NCBI RefSeq assembly: GCF_009862785.1
Contig: NZ_WWHU01000001.1
Location: forward strand, 2,294,001 to 2,358,000
Direction: 5' to 3'
Source: Gordonia sp. SID5947
GTDB lineage: Bacteria > Actinomycetota > Actinomycetes > Mycobacteriales > Mycobacteriaceae
DNA: 64,000 bases
Numbering within the stretch: position 1 is the stretch's first letter; the number at the start of each line of letters is the position of its first letter. Positions 16,618-25,613 of this stretch are shown in pieces. The notes below the pieces were generated by a model. That model worked only from the letters and a program-made list of their open reading frames with translations. It was not told the DNA's origin and made no database searches. A program made the position numbers and the translations under genes.

Positions 16618-18171
16618 CTACCGCACGAGTGAATCTCGATCGGACCAATATTGTTTGCGCAGCGAGCGTTTGTAGAGCTTTCCGTTCGGATCCCTGGGGA
16701 GCGAACCGACGAATTCGATGGCGCGCGGACACTTGTATCCGGCGAGCCCGGAACGGGCGTACCCCAGTAGTTCCGCGACGAACTCCTCGCTCGCGACGAC
16801 GCCTTCGGCAGGCTGGACGAGCGCGAGGACCGATTCCCCCATCTCCTCATCGGGCACCCCGATCACGGCGACATCGGCCACCTCCGGGTGGGTGGCCAAG
16901 ATGTTCTCTGCCTCCTGCGGATAGATGTTCACCCCGCCCGAGATGATCATGTGCGCAGCCCGGTCGGTCAGGTAGAGGTACCCGTCCTCATCGAGCCGCC
17001 CGATGTCACCGAGCGTTCGCCAGCCCTTGTCGTTGGTTGCCGCCGCTGTCTTGTCGGGATCGTTGTGGTACTCGAACCCTCGTCCGCCCTCGAAGTAGAC
17101 CAAACCGGTCTCGCCGGGAGGAAGTTCATCACCGTCGGGTCCGACGATGTGACACGTCTCCATCGGCCGTCCCACCGATCCGCGATGCGACAGCCATTCC
17201 TGTGCGGTGATGAAGGTGGTACCCACATCTTCGGTGCCGGAGTAGTACTCGCTGATGATCGGCCCCCACCATGCGATCATCTGTTCCTTCACACCGATCG
17301 GACACGGCGCGGCGGAGTGGATCACACTGCGGAGGCTCGACAGATCATGGCGTTCCCGCTCGTCCTCGGGAAGGCGAAGAAGTCGAGTGAACATCGTCGG
17401 TACGAACTGCCCGGTGGAGACGCGGTGGCGGTCGATGAGTTCCAGGGCCTTCGCGGGGTCGAAGCGTTCCATCACGACCACGGTCGCACCCAGCCGGTGC
17501 CACGACATCGAGAAGATCAGGGGTGCACCGTGATACAGCGGAGCAGGACACAGATACACGGCGTCGCTTGTCTCGCCGGTCATGGCAAGGCCCGCTGCGA
17601 TCTGCACCGTCGGCGCGGTCGGGTCCCCGAGAGGGGTCAGCGGTAGCGGCTTCTGGACGCCTTTCGGCCTGCCGGTGGTGCCGGAGGAATAGAGCATCTC
17701 GCGACCCTCGCACTCCTCGTCGAGCGGGGTGCCCGGCGTCTCCAGCAGGAGTTCCTCATAGGACTCGAACCCGTCGACCTCTCCGCACGCCGAGATCCGT
17801 ACCGGAACACGGCTCAGATCGAGATCACCGACCACCCCGGCCATCTGCGCACTCGCGACCAGGGCGACAGCTCCGCTGTCGTCGAGGATGTACTGGATCT
17901 CGCCGGCCGTCAGATGCCGGTTGACGGCGGTGAAGTACAGGCCGCTGCGCTGGGCCGCCCAGGTCACCTCGAGATAGGACCGGTTGTTCTCCATGAGGAT
18001 CGCGACGACTTCGCCGGTCCCGATCCCCCTGCGCCGCAACGCCCTGGCGAGTTGCCGCGACCGCAACTCGAGATCCCCGAACGTCGCCGACTCGCCCGAC
18101 CCCATGACGATCGCGGGCTTCGCGGGTGTTCGTAGCGCATGCCAGGCGAGAGTCATCGGCGCGGCGGTCAC
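16618..18171 (-). CDS. AMP-dependent acyl-CoA ligase
   Basis: 517 aa from GTG 18171, chosen because GAGGGG lies about 8 bp upstream and the operator 18191-18205 then falls before the gene. ATG 18201 lies inside the operator and has no ribosome site. Core motifs are intact: YSSGTTGRPKGV (P-loop), YYSGTEDVG, GDIGRLDEDGYLY and a C-terminal DPNGKLYKR with the catalytic Lys. It forms acyl-CoA from acid, ATP and CoA. First gene of a four-gene operon. Confidence 0.88.
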   Translation of the reverse strand: MTAAPMTLAWHALRTPAKPAIVMGSGESATFGDLELRSRQLARALRRRGIGTGEVVAILMENNRSYLEVTWAAQRSGLYFTAVNRHLTAGEIQYILDDSGAVALVASAQMAGVVGDLDLSRVPVRISACGEVDGFESYEELLLETPGTPLDEECEGREMLYSSGTTGRPKGVQKPLPLTPLGDPTAPTVQIAAGLAMTGETSDAVYLCPAPLYHGAPLIFSMSWHRLGATVVVMERFDPAKALELIDRHRVSTGQFVPTMFTRLLRLPEDERERHDLSSLRSVIHSAAPCPIGVKEQMIAWWGPIISEYYSGTEDVGTTFITAQEWLSHRGSVGRPMETCHIVGPDGDELPPGETGLVYFEGGRGFEYHNDPDKTAAATNDKGWRTLGDIGRLDEDGYLYLTDRAAHMIISGGVNIYPQEAENILATHPEVADVAVIGVPDEEMGESVLALVQPAEGVVASEEFVAELLGYARSGLAGYKCPRAIEFVGSLPRDPNGKLYKRSLRKQYWSDRDSLVR

Positions 18172-18190
18172 GTTCGACACCCCCTCGGAA

Positions 18191-18227
18191 AAGAATTTCA
18201 TTCTGTTATCGAAAGAATGCCATTCCG
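18191..18227. promoter_or_regulatory. Tandem operator-like palindromes AAGAATTTCATTCTG and AAGAATGCCATTCCG
   Basis: Two 15-bp sites at 18191-18205 and 18213-18227, centres 22 bp apart (about two helical turns). They share the AAT-N3-ATT core with the GAGAAY motif but have AAGAAT/ATTCTG arms like the site at 19049. They lie 20 bp before the ligase start. The spacing suggests co-operative repressor binding. Confidence 0.55.
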
Positions 18228-18260
18228 CACGGCGATCGACAAGGCTTTCCGAGAAAAATC

Positions 18261-18276
18261 CTGAGCGATCGCTCAG
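18261..18276. promoter_or_regulatory. Perfect 16-bp palindrome CTGAGCGATCGCTCAG
   Basis: A perfect inverted repeat in the 225-bp gap between the ligase start and the TetR stop. It is unrelated to the GAGAAY motif. It could be a second regulator's operator for the ligase operon, or a hairpin downstream of the TetR gene. Confidence 0.4.
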
Positions 18277-18396
18277 CAGCCCGCGATCCGTCGACGACCT
18301 GCGCTGTTGGCGTGGCCGACGCAGCTCACGCGGGCCCACCGGGCGAACGCGGGCCGTCGACTGCCCGCGGGACCGGAACCGACCCGCGTCACCAGC

Positions 18397-19020
18397 TCAG
18401 TCGACGAGGCGCAGGCAGGCCGCGACGATCCGCGAGATGTCGCGCGCAGTCGGCGACTCCTTGCGCCACAGGTAATCCGACAGCGCGCCGACCGTTGCGT
18501 TGGAGATCAGCCGTGCGTCGAAAACGTGGTCACCGCTACCGAGTTCACGCAGCGGTTCATGCAGCAGTTCGGCGAGTCGCGCGTTGACAGACGGGGGCGA
18601 CGACATCACTTCCTGGTTCACGCTGCCGACGTTCCACAGCACCGCGCGGGTCGTCTGCGCCGAATCGGTCTGAGCCTGGGACAACACACCTTCCACCCAC
18701 CGCACCACTCGCTCTCGCGGCTCCTGCGCCTTGCCCATCTGATGGCCGAGATAACTGCACAGGCGATCGGTGCCGTCCTCGAGGATGGCCGCGATCAGGT
18801 CGTCCTTCGAGCGAAAGTGCCGATAGAAGGCGTCGTTCGACAGGCCGGCCGCGCCCACGATGTCGGCCACCCGGGGCCGCGAAGCAGATCCGGACCGCGC
18901 CATCACCTGACGGCCGGCGTCGATGAGCCTGCCGACCTCGTCGGCATAGTCCGACTCGCGCTTCGCGATGGACCGCGCCGCGATCCGGCGAGCCACCTGT
19001 GACCCGTTCACCATGTCCAT
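18397..19020 (-). CDS. TetR/AcrR-family regulator, candidate local repressor
   Basis: 207 aa from ATG 19020, AAGGA seven bases upstream. The HTH (PRVADIVGAAGLSNDAFYRHF) is classical TetR. It is the only regulator here bracketed by paired operator-like sites: 18191-18227 downstream, before the ligase, and 19049-19084 in its own divergent promoter. That fits an autoregulated repressor of the ligase and ACAD operons. The ligand is probably a pathway acyl-CoA, by analogy with KstR-type regulators. Confidence 0.82.
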   Translation of the reverse strand: MDMVNGSQVARRIAARSIAKRESDYADEVGRLIDAGRQVMARSGSASRPRVADIVGAAGLSNDAFYRHFRSKDDLIAAILEDGTDRLCSYLGHQMGKAQEPRERVVRWVEGVLSQAQTDSAQTTRAVLWNVGSVNQEVMSSPPSVNARLAELLHEPLRELGSGDHVFDARLISNATVGALSDYLWRKESPTARDISRIVAACLRLVD

Positions 19021-19048
19021 CGTCGATCCTTCGCTGGTTCTGTGAATT

Positions 19049-19063
19049 AAGAATTGCATTCTG
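19049..19063. promoter_or_regulatory. Operator-like palindrome AAGAATTGCATTCTG
   Basis: It is of the same variant as 18191-18205 (AAGAAT-N3-ATTCTG), 29 bp upstream of the TetR start. Probably the autoregulatory site. Confidence 0.55.
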
Positions 19064-19069
19064 TGTTGA

Positions 19070-19084
19070 GAGAACTCTATTCTC
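19070..19084. promoter_or_regulatory. Operator palindrome GAGAACTCTATTCTC
   Basis: Exact match to GAGAAY-N3-RTTCTC. It ends 20 bp before the ACAD start, and its centre is 21 bp from the neighbouring variant site, so both lie on one DNA face in this divergent promoter. Confidence 0.7.
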
Positions 19085-19104
19085 ACCACAGAGAGGAGCA
19101 CAAC

Positions 19105-20405
19105 ATGGCATGGGATTTCGAGACCGATCCGGATTATCAGCAGCAACTGGACTGGGCGGACGAGTTCGTCCGTACCGAGGTCGAACCTCTGGACCTCGTC
19201 TGGCCGCACGAACAGTTCGTCCCGTTGGACGGCAGACGCCGACAGGCGATCGACCCACTGAAAACGCACGTGCGCCAGAAGGGGCTGTGGGCCACCCACC
19301 TGGGATCCGAGCTCGGCGGCCAGGGGCACGGACAGCTCAAGCTGGCACTTCTCAACGAGATCCTCGGGCGATCGTCATGGGCCCCGGTGATCTTCGGTTG
19401 TCAGGCACCCGACACCGGCAACGCCGAGATCATCGCGCACTTCGGCACCGATGCGCAGAAGGAGCGCTACCTGCGCCCGTTGCTGGAGGGCGAGATCTTC
19501 TCGTCGTATTCGATGACCGAACCGCAGGCAGGCGCGGATCCGGCCAGATTCGAGACGCGCGCCACGCGGGACGGCGACGGGTGGGTCATCAACGGCTGGA
19601 AGTACTTCTCCTCCAACGCGGCCACGTCGTCGTTCCTCATCGTGATGGCCGTGACCGATCCCGATGTCACCGTGTACAAGGGCATGTCCATGTTCCTCGT
19701 CCCGTCGGACACACCTGGCATCGAGATCGTCCGCAATGTCGGCTTGTACGGCGAACCGATCAACGGCGGGTCACATGCTCTCATCCACTATGACAACGTC
19801 CGCGTTCCCGACGCCGACCTTCTCGGCGGTGCCGGACAAGCGTTCGCGATAGCCCAGACCCGCCTGGGGGCGGACGGATCCATCACGCGATGCGCACGAT
19901 CGGCCTTGCGCAGAAGGCACTCGACATGATGTGCGAGCGCGCGTTGAGTCGGGTCACCGCCGGAAGCTCGCTGTCGGACAAGCAGTTCGTCCAGGGGTAT
20001 ATCGCCGACTCGTACGCACAGCTGAAGCAGTTCCGGTTGTTGGTGCTGTACACGGCATGGGAGATCGACAAGTACCAGGACTACAAGAAGGTGCGCAAAG
20101 ACATTGCCGCGGTCAAGGTCGTGATGCCCACCGTGCTGCACGACATCGCCTGGCGGGCCATGCAGGTGCACGGCGCACTCGGCGTCACCAACGAGATGCC
20201 GTTCTTCGGGATGATCCACGGCGCGGGGGTCATGGGTCTCGCGGATGGTCCCACCGAGGTCCACAAGACGACGGTCGCGCGCCAGGTACTCCGCGATCAC
20301 ACACCGACCGACGACGTCTGGCCGACGGAGTGGATCCCCAAGAAGCAAGCGGCCGCACGCGAGAAGTACGCCGAGTTCCTCGAACACGAAGTGGGCAACC
20401 GATGA
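19105..20405 (+). CDS. Acyl-CoA dehydrogenase, ACAD10/11-like, frameshifted
   Basis: About 433 aa if one G is restored in the G5 run 19866-19870, where the expected RLGGGRIHH reads RLGAD and leaves frame. Part 1 (19105-19929) has the N-terminal and middle domains (YSMTEPQAGADP). Part 2 continues AMRTIGLAQKALDMM to the catalytic end VHGALGVTNEMPF. The break is probably a sequencing error because total length and domain order are complete. It is coupled (ATGA) to an APH-type kinase, the same pairing fused in mammalian ACAD10/ACAD11 and found in the bacterial levulinate (lva) route, where a 4-hydroxyacyl-CoA is phosphorylated and then rearranged. Confidence 0.85.
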
Positions 20406-21421
20406 TCGACACCAACCGACTCGCGGACTGGATGGACAAGGCCGAGCTGCCCGGCAGAGGCGAGCCCATCGAGGCCCGGTACCTTTCCGGTGGGACGCAG
20501 AACGAGATCTACGAGATCCGACGTGGTGAAGAACGCTGCGTGATCCGCATCCCACCGGCCGCCGCGCCACCGGACCGGGACAAGGGCATCATGCGTGAAT
20601 GGCGCATCATCGAGGCGCTCGAGGGTTCCGACGTCCCACATACCACCGCGATAGCAGCGTGTGAAGACGCCTCCGTCCTCGGCAGAGCGTTCTACCTCAT
20701 GGGATTCGTGGACGGTTGGTCGCCCATGGAGCACAAGCATTGGACCGAGCCCTTCACCACCGATCTCACCGTGCGGCCACAACTCGGATACCAGCTTGCC
20801 GAGGGCATCGCCCTTCTCTCCGAGGTTGATTGGCGTGCCCGTGGCCTCGACGACCTCGGTCGGCCCGACGGATTCCATGAACGCCAGGTCAGCCGCTGGA
20901 CGGGATTCTTCCAGCGCATCAAGGGACGCGAACTCGACGGGATGGATGTCGCCACCCGATGGCTCGAGAACAACCGCCCGATCGACTACATCCCCGGGCT
21001 GATGCACGGCGACTACCAGTTCGCGAATGTCATGTTCCGTGACGGTGCGCCCGCGCGCCTTGCCGCCATCGTGGACTGGGAGATGGGGACGGTCGGCGAT
21101 CCCAAGCTCGACCTCGCCTGGATGGTCCAGGGGTGGCCGGATGACACATCAGCCGAATCAGCCTCGGAGGCAGGCTATGTCGATCTACGCGGTATGCCAT
21201 CACGAGACCAGATGGTGCAGCACTATGCCGACGTCTCCGGCCGTCAGGTCGACGACCTCGACTACTACCTCGTGCTCGCGAAGTGGAAGCTCGCCATCGT
21301 TCTCGAACAGGGCTTTCAACGCGCGGGCGACGATCACAAGTTGCAGGCATTCGGGACGATCGTGCCCGAGTTGATGCGGTCGGCCGCCGACCTCGCCGAA
21401 TCCACGGATTACCGGTCATGA
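20402..21421 (+). CDS. APH-family kinase, likely 4-hydroxyacyl-CoA kinase
   Basis: 339 aa. The aminoglycoside phosphotransferase/ACAD10-11 N-domain fold shows LSGGTQNEIYEIRR (nucleotide loop), MHGDYQFANVMF (catalytic loop with Asp and Asn) and VDWEMGTVGDP (metal Asp). It starts at ATG 20402, overlapping the ACAD stop, and ends overlapping the crotonase start. From its pairing with an ACAD10/11-like dehydrogenase I infer phosphorylation of a hydroxyacyl-CoA rather than antibiotic resistance. Confidence 0.8.
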   Translation: MIDTNRLADWMDKAELPGRGEPIEARYLSGGTQNEIYEIRRGEERCVIRIPPAAAPPDRDKGIMREWRIIEALEGSDVPHTTAIAACEDASVLGRAFYLMGFVDGWSPMEHKHWTEPFTTDLTVRPQLGYQLAEGIALLSEVDWRARGLDDLGRPDGFHERQVSRWTGFFQRIKGRELDGMDVATRWLENNRPIDYIPGLMHGDYQFANVMFRDGAPARLAAIVDWEMGTVGDPKLDLAWMVQGWPDDTSAESASEAGYVDLRGMPSRDQMVQHYADVSGRQVDDLDYYLVLAKWKLAIVLEQGFQRAGDDHKLQAFGTIVPELMRSAADLAESTDYRS

Positions 21422-22199
21422 CCGCCACGACCGAGGACCTCGTGCATGAGCGGCACGGTGACATCGTGATGCTGAGATTCAATCGTCCGGAAGCGCGCAA
21501 TGCCCTGCACGGAAGCCTGATCCGAGCGTTGGGTGAGGCCTTGCTCAGCGCCGAATCAGATCCAGAAATCCGCGCCATGGTCCTCACCGCAACCGGCGAT
21601 CGGGCCTTCTGCGCAGGAATGGACCTCCGCAGTTTCACCGGCGACGGGGACATCGGTTTCGGCGACGACCCGGCCACCACCGCCTACTACCGGCTCACCC
21701 GGGGTGAGACGACGGTCCCGGTGGTTGCCGCGGTGAACGGTGCCGCAATCGGCGGAGGACTCGAGTTGCTACTCGGGTGCGACCTCATCGTCGCCTGCCC
21801 CGAGGCCCGGTTCGGACTCCCCGAGGCCAGACGCGGACTGTTTCCGGGTGGAGGGGGACGAACATCGGCACCCGCATCCCACTCGGCGCCGCACTGGAGA
21901 TGACCTTGACCGGTGAATTCATCAGTGCACAAAGGGGTTTCGATCTAGGGCTGGTGAACGCCCTGGTGGACACCGACGACCTGGTCCCCACCGCACTCGA
22001 CTACGCCCACAAGATCGGCGCATGCGCACCGCTCGGCCTCGCCGCCTGCAAAGAACTCGTCCGTCTCGCCGTCACCGATCCGGCCAGTGTCTCCGACCGC
22101 ATGGCGCATTGGCAGTCGGTTGTCTTCACCAGCGACGACGCGATCGAAGGTGCGACGGCGTTCGTCGAAAAACGCGAACCGCGTTGGAAGGGGCGGTGA
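21418..22199 (+). CDS. Enoyl-CoA hydratase/isomerase (crotonase), frameshifted
   Basis: 260 aa after adding one G to the G5 run 21853-21857 (LFPGGGGR should continue LFPGGGGTNIGTR). Crotonase features are FNRPEARNAL, the AFCAGMDLRS oxyanion loop, and both catalytic glutamates of hydratases (GLPEARRG and ALEMTLTG), so true hydratase activity is likely. The start overlaps the kinase stop (ATGA). It would hydrate the enoyl-CoA produced by the ACAD/kinase pair. Confidence 0.85.
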
Positions 22200-22200
22200 C

Positions 22201-23178
22201 GTGGGCATCCGCGCCGTCGTCTGCGAACGGTACGGGACACCGGAATCGTTGACGGTCACCGAGATCCCGGCACGGCCCCTCGACTCGGGCTCCGTACGGA
22301 TCGCCGTGCACTATGCAGCGGTGAACTTCCCCGACGTCCTCTTGATGGCCGATGACTACCAGATCAGCGTCCCGACGCCGTTCGTCCCGGGTAGCGAATT
22401 CGCCGGCACCGTCACCGAGGTGGCAGACGAGGACAGCGGGATCGCAGTGGGCGACCGGGTGATGGGAACGGGATTGTTCGGCGCTTTTGCCGAGGAGGTG
22501 ATGATGCCGGCGCGGTCATTGCGTCACTTACCCGTGGGTGTGTCGATGCGGCAGGCCGCCGCGGCGGGCGTCGCGTATCGCACGGCCTACCACTCCCTGC
22601 GGTCGGTCGCCCGCGTTGCGCCGGATGACCCCGTCGTGGTGCTAGGGGCCGGCGGCGGCGTGGGGCTCGCGGCCGTCACCCTCGGTACCGCGCTCGGCAC
22701 CGACGTATACGCCGTCGCCTCCTCTCAGGAAAAGCTCGACGCTGCAAGGGAACACGGCGCACGACACGTCATCAATCACCGTGCGGTGCAGTTGCGAACG
22801 GCCCTCCGGGAGGTCCTCACCGACGGGGCCGCGGCGGTCATCGATCCGGTGGGCGGCAGCCTGTCGGAGCCTGCCCTGCGCTCGCTTCGTCGTGGTGGTC
22901 GCTTCGTGACCGTGGGCTTCGCTTCTGGCGAGATACCGCGGATCCCACTGAATCTTGTCCTGGTCAAGGGCGTTCGGATCCTCGGATTCCAATTCGGCGA
23001 CATCGCACCTGACGAGTTCACCCGGAACGAGGAGGAGTTGCGAGAACTCCTCCGCTCGGGACGGGTGGTCCCCCACGTGGGAGCGGAGTTCTCCCTCGAC
23101 CAAACCGGCGAGGCACTGCGCTTGGTCGCCGACGGCCATGCGATCGGAAAGGTCCTCATCCGCATATCCGGCGACTGA
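22201..23178 (+). CDS. Zinc-less MDR-family oxidoreductase (quinone reductase-like)
   Basis: 325 aa from GTG 22201. It has the N-terminal GroES-like fold (YAAVNFPDVLLM), FVPGSEFAGTVTEV, the cofactor loop VLGAGGGVGLAAVTLG and no structural or catalytic zinc cysteines. The family reduces quinones or enoyl/enal groups with NADPH. Last gene of the ACAD-kinase-crotonase operon, perhaps reducing a conjugated double bond. Confidence 0.82.
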   Translation: MGIRAVVCERYGTPESLTVTEIPARPLDSGSVRIAVHYAAVNFPDVLLMADDYQISVPTPFVPGSEFAGTVTEVADEDSGIAVGDRVMGTGLFGAFAEEVMMPARSLRHLPVGVSMRQAAAAGVAYRTAYHSLRSVARVAPDDPVVVLGAGGGVGLAAVTLGTALGTDVYAVASSQEKLDAAREHGARHVINHRAVQLRTALREVLTDGAAAVIDPVGGSLSEPALRSLRRGGRFVTVGFASGEIPRIPLNLVLVKGVRILGFQFGDIAPDEFTRNEEELRELLRSGRVVPHVGAEFSLDQTGEALRLVADGHAIGKVLIRISGD

Positions 23179-23194
23179 CCACCGCTGGGCCCAT

Positions 23195-23220
23195 GGTGCG
23201 ACACCGTACGTCGCCGCACC
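23195..23220. terminator. Possible weak hairpin between convergent genes
   Basis: GGTGCGAC and GTCGCCGCACC can pair with a small bulge around accgtac. It lies in the 87-bp convergent gap after the oxidoreductase and the unknown gene at 23266. Nothing else is seen in the gap. Confidence 0.35.
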
Positions 23221-23265
23221 ACTCCCTTGATGGCGCGGCCACGCCGCCCGCGCGCGATACGAAGA

Positions 23266-23775
23266 TCAGCTCGCCGGCACCAGACTGACGGGCGGCGGTG
23301 TCATCGCGTGGTCGGCCGCGACCCGGAACGACTCGACCGCGGCGAGCGATTCCGGGTCGACGCCGGCCGCTGTCAGCGCCTGACGTTTGAATGCCCGTGC
23401 TGCGCAGCTCAGTCGGTGTGACGTGGTGAGACAGCGGCTGTCCAGGTCCGAAGACAGGCCCTCACCCCACAACCGGATGTCGGCGAGGCCCCGGTCGATC
23501 ACCGACGTTGCCCCGTCCCTGATTCGCTCGTCGGCCGCGAAGGCCTTCGCCGACACCGCCAGGGCCTGTGGCCATGGACCGGCGCCCGGCTGATCGAAGG
23601 CCTTCCGGTTCCCCAGCGAATCCCGGAGATCGAAAAGTGGTGCGCCGAGAATCGCCATCGGCCTCGTGTCCCCGTCTTCGAGTACGTGGACCGAGACGTC
23701 CCATCCGGCCATCGATTGGTCGAACAACCAGCCACCCGCGTGTTCGATCGCCTCCAGTGGATCCGCAGCGATCAC
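23266..23775 (-). CDS. Unknown protein coupled to TetR gene
   Basis: 169 aa from GTG 23775, which overlaps the TetR stop as GTGA; longer starts inside the TetR gene exist. The opening VIAADPLEAIEHAGGWLFDQ, an Asp-rich strand (DVSVHVLEDGD) and two C-terminal Cys (SRCLTT, LSCAARAF) are visible, with no signal peptide or membrane segment. I do not recognise the family. Tight coupling to a regulator suggests a partner or antagonist of that regulator, but this is a guess. Confidence 0.6.
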   Translation of the reverse strand: MIAADPLEAIEHAGGWLFDQSMAGWDVSVHVLEDGDTRPMAILGAPLFDLRDSLGNRKAFDQPGAGPWPQALAVSAKAFAADERIRDGATSVIDRGLADIRLWGEGLSSDLDSRCLTTSHRLSCAARAFKRQALTAAGVDPESLAAVESFRVAADHAMTPPPVSLVPAS

Positions 23776-24404
23776 GGCGAGCCGGTAACGCAAGGGCCGA
23801 CGCCGCGCGACAGTTCGCACTCGAGAGACCTCGTGTACTCCCGGAACACGGGCACCAGTGGAATTGACGGATCGAGCAACCATGATGTTTCCATTCCGTT
23901 GATGAAGGCGATGACTTCCACGGCCTTGGCGGCCACGTCCAGGTCCGAACGGAAGCGCCCCTCACGCTGACCGCGCCGAATACCCTCGGCCACGGTCTCC
24001 ACCGCTGCGTGATAGCGGAACAACAGCCGGTCGTGGAGCGGGGTGTCCGGGTCGAGGTTCTCCGCCTGTAGCACGGTGAACATCCGGACCTGCTCGGGTG
24101 ACCGTTCGAACCGCGATGCGACGTTCCCGAGTTGCTCGATGATGTCGCCTGTGCGGTCCGCGTGCTCGTCGTCGTCGGCGTCGCGCAGCTCCAACACCGC
24201 ATGGAGCAACTGCGCCTTCGACTCGAAATGATGCAGGAGACCTGCAGGCGTCACACCCGCCTCCGCCGCGATCTGGGCCAGCGTCGTATTGCGCCATCCA
24301 TTGCGGCCCAGCAACTGCTGCGCCACTTCCAGAATGCGCCGCTTGCGCTCCTCCCCTTTGGCGAGGAGCGCATCATACGGACGTGTACCAGACGCCTGAC
24401 TCAC
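23772..24404 (-). CDS. TetR/AcrR-family regulator
   Basis: 210 aa. The HTH TLAQIAAEAGVTPAGLLHHF is a canonical TetR DNA-binding segment and is followed by a long helical ligand domain. It is divergent from the luciferase-like gene; repeated AGTGAACA sequences 20-60 bp upstream are candidate self-operators. It is coupled to the unknown 169-aa gene. Confidence 0.85.
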   Translation of the reverse strand: MSQASGTRPYDALLAKGEERKRRILEVAQQLLGRNGWRNTTLAQIAAEAGVTPAGLLHHFESKAQLLHAVLELRDADDDEHADRTGDIIEQLGNVASRFERSPEQVRMFTVLQAENLDPDTPLHDRLLFRYHAAVETVAEGIRRGQREGRFRSDLDVAAKAVEVIAFINGMETSWLLDPSIPLVPVFREYTRSLECELSRGVGPCVTGSP

Positions 24405-24424
24405 AATTTCGTTCCTGACTCACC

Positions 24425-24470
24425 AGTGAACATGTTCGGGGGGCTGCCCGAATCCAACCTAGTGAACACA
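24425..24470. promoter_or_regulatory. AGTGAACA direct repeats with GAACATGTTC palindrome
   Basis: AGTGAACATGTTCG (containing perfect palindrome GAACATGTTC, 24428-24437) and AGTGAACACATAG occur about 36 bp apart just upstream of the TetR gene. This pattern differs from GAGAAY-N3-RTTCTC and may be the binding site of this regulator. Confidence 0.4.
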
Positions 24471-24575
24471 TAGTAGGTAGGTTCCGACGATGTGACAAGC
24501 GTCTCACTTAACATCGATCGCTGTCACGGTCACATCTATCGTCGGTCGTGGCACGAGAACGAATATCACACCTTC

Positions 24576-24612
24576 GAGAACATTCCTCTCCTTCAGAGAT
24601 ATCATTGTTCTC
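24576..24612. promoter_or_regulatory. Two degenerate operator-like sites before the luciferase-like gene
   Basis: GAGAACATTCCTCTC (24576-24590) and GATATCATTGTTCTC (24598-24612) each match 10 of the 12 defined positions of the motif, with centres 22 bp apart as in the tandem sites at 18191. They lie 84-120 bp before the start at 24696. The rest of the 291-bp gap shows no gene. Confidence 0.4.
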
Positions 24613-24695
24613 GTCATCAGGTCGCATCGGCGTCGACGACGCACAGCGAGGACGAATCGAAACGCTGCACGTCAAACGCCTACTACGAGGAGATC

Positions 24696-25606
24696 ATGCG
24701 CTTCATCTTTCACTACCCGGAGACCAGCGGCCCGGACGGTGACCTGTTTGCCGCCGGCGGGATCAAAGACGTGGCCCAGCGAGCCGAGGGTGCGGGGTTC
24801 GACGCGTTCTCACTCAGCGAGCACCCCGCTCCGGGAGCACGTTGGTTGGCCGCCGGCGGTCATCAGACGCTCGATCCCTTCGTCACGCTCGGATACGTGG
24901 CCGCCGCCACCGAACGGTTGCGACTGCTCACCTACCTCGCCGTGGCGCCGTACCGGAACCCCCTGTTGTTGGCGAAGTCGGCAGCCACCCTCGACATCCT
25001 CTCGGGGGTCGGCTGATCCTCGGTCTCGGCGCCGGCTACCAGAAGAGTGAGTTCCACGCACTCGGCGTCGACATCACCGAACGCAACGCGCTGCTCGACG
25101 AGGCCCTCGAGGTTCTCCCGCTGCATTGGCGTGGCGAGACGTTCAGCTTTGCCGGTGAGCACTTCAACGCGAGGGACGTGATGTGTCGCCCGCGGCCCGT
25201 GCAGTCGCCGATACCGATCTGGATCGGCGGGAACTCTCGGCTCAGCCGTCGACGCGTCGCCCGTGCGGCCCAGGGGTGGATGCCGATGACCGGTGGCGCG
25301 CAGCTGAGTTCGACGGCCCGGACCCCCATGCTCGACCCGGATTCGGAACTCGACGACATCATCACCGAATTGCGTGGTGCCGCCGACGCCGCCGGGCGAA
25401 CCGAGCCGATCGACGTGCTGTACTCCTACCAGGCAGAAGGTATCGCCGATCCCGCGGCTGATGCCGACCGGCACCGGGAAGCATTCGCGCAGCTCGAGAA
25501 GGCCGGCGTCACCTGGATCCTGGTGTCGAGCGGGACCACCGACTTCTCCGCCACCACCGATTTCCTGGATGCCTTCGGCGCCACGTATCTCGGCACCGGG
25601 CGGTGA
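24696..25606 (+). CDS. Luciferase-like (LLM-class) flavin monooxygenase, frameshifted
   Basis: 303 aa after adding one G to the G5 run 25004-25008 (TLDILSG then GRLILGLGAGY). ATG 24696 has GAGGAG five bases upstream. LLM features are the LSEHPAPGARW loop, LAVAPYRNPLLLAKSAATLD, GRLILGLGAGY and PIPIWIGGNS. F420 or FMN could be the cofactor; this actinobacterial subgroup is often F420-linked. It is followed 8 bp later by an SDR. The break is likely a sequencing error. Confidence 0.82.
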
Positions 25607-25613
25607 CCGTCCG

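Noticed and set aside
20402..21421. Aminoglycoside resistance gene
   Set aside because: The APH fold is shared by many kinases. Coupling to ACAD and crotonase genes and absence of mobile elements argue for a metabolic role.
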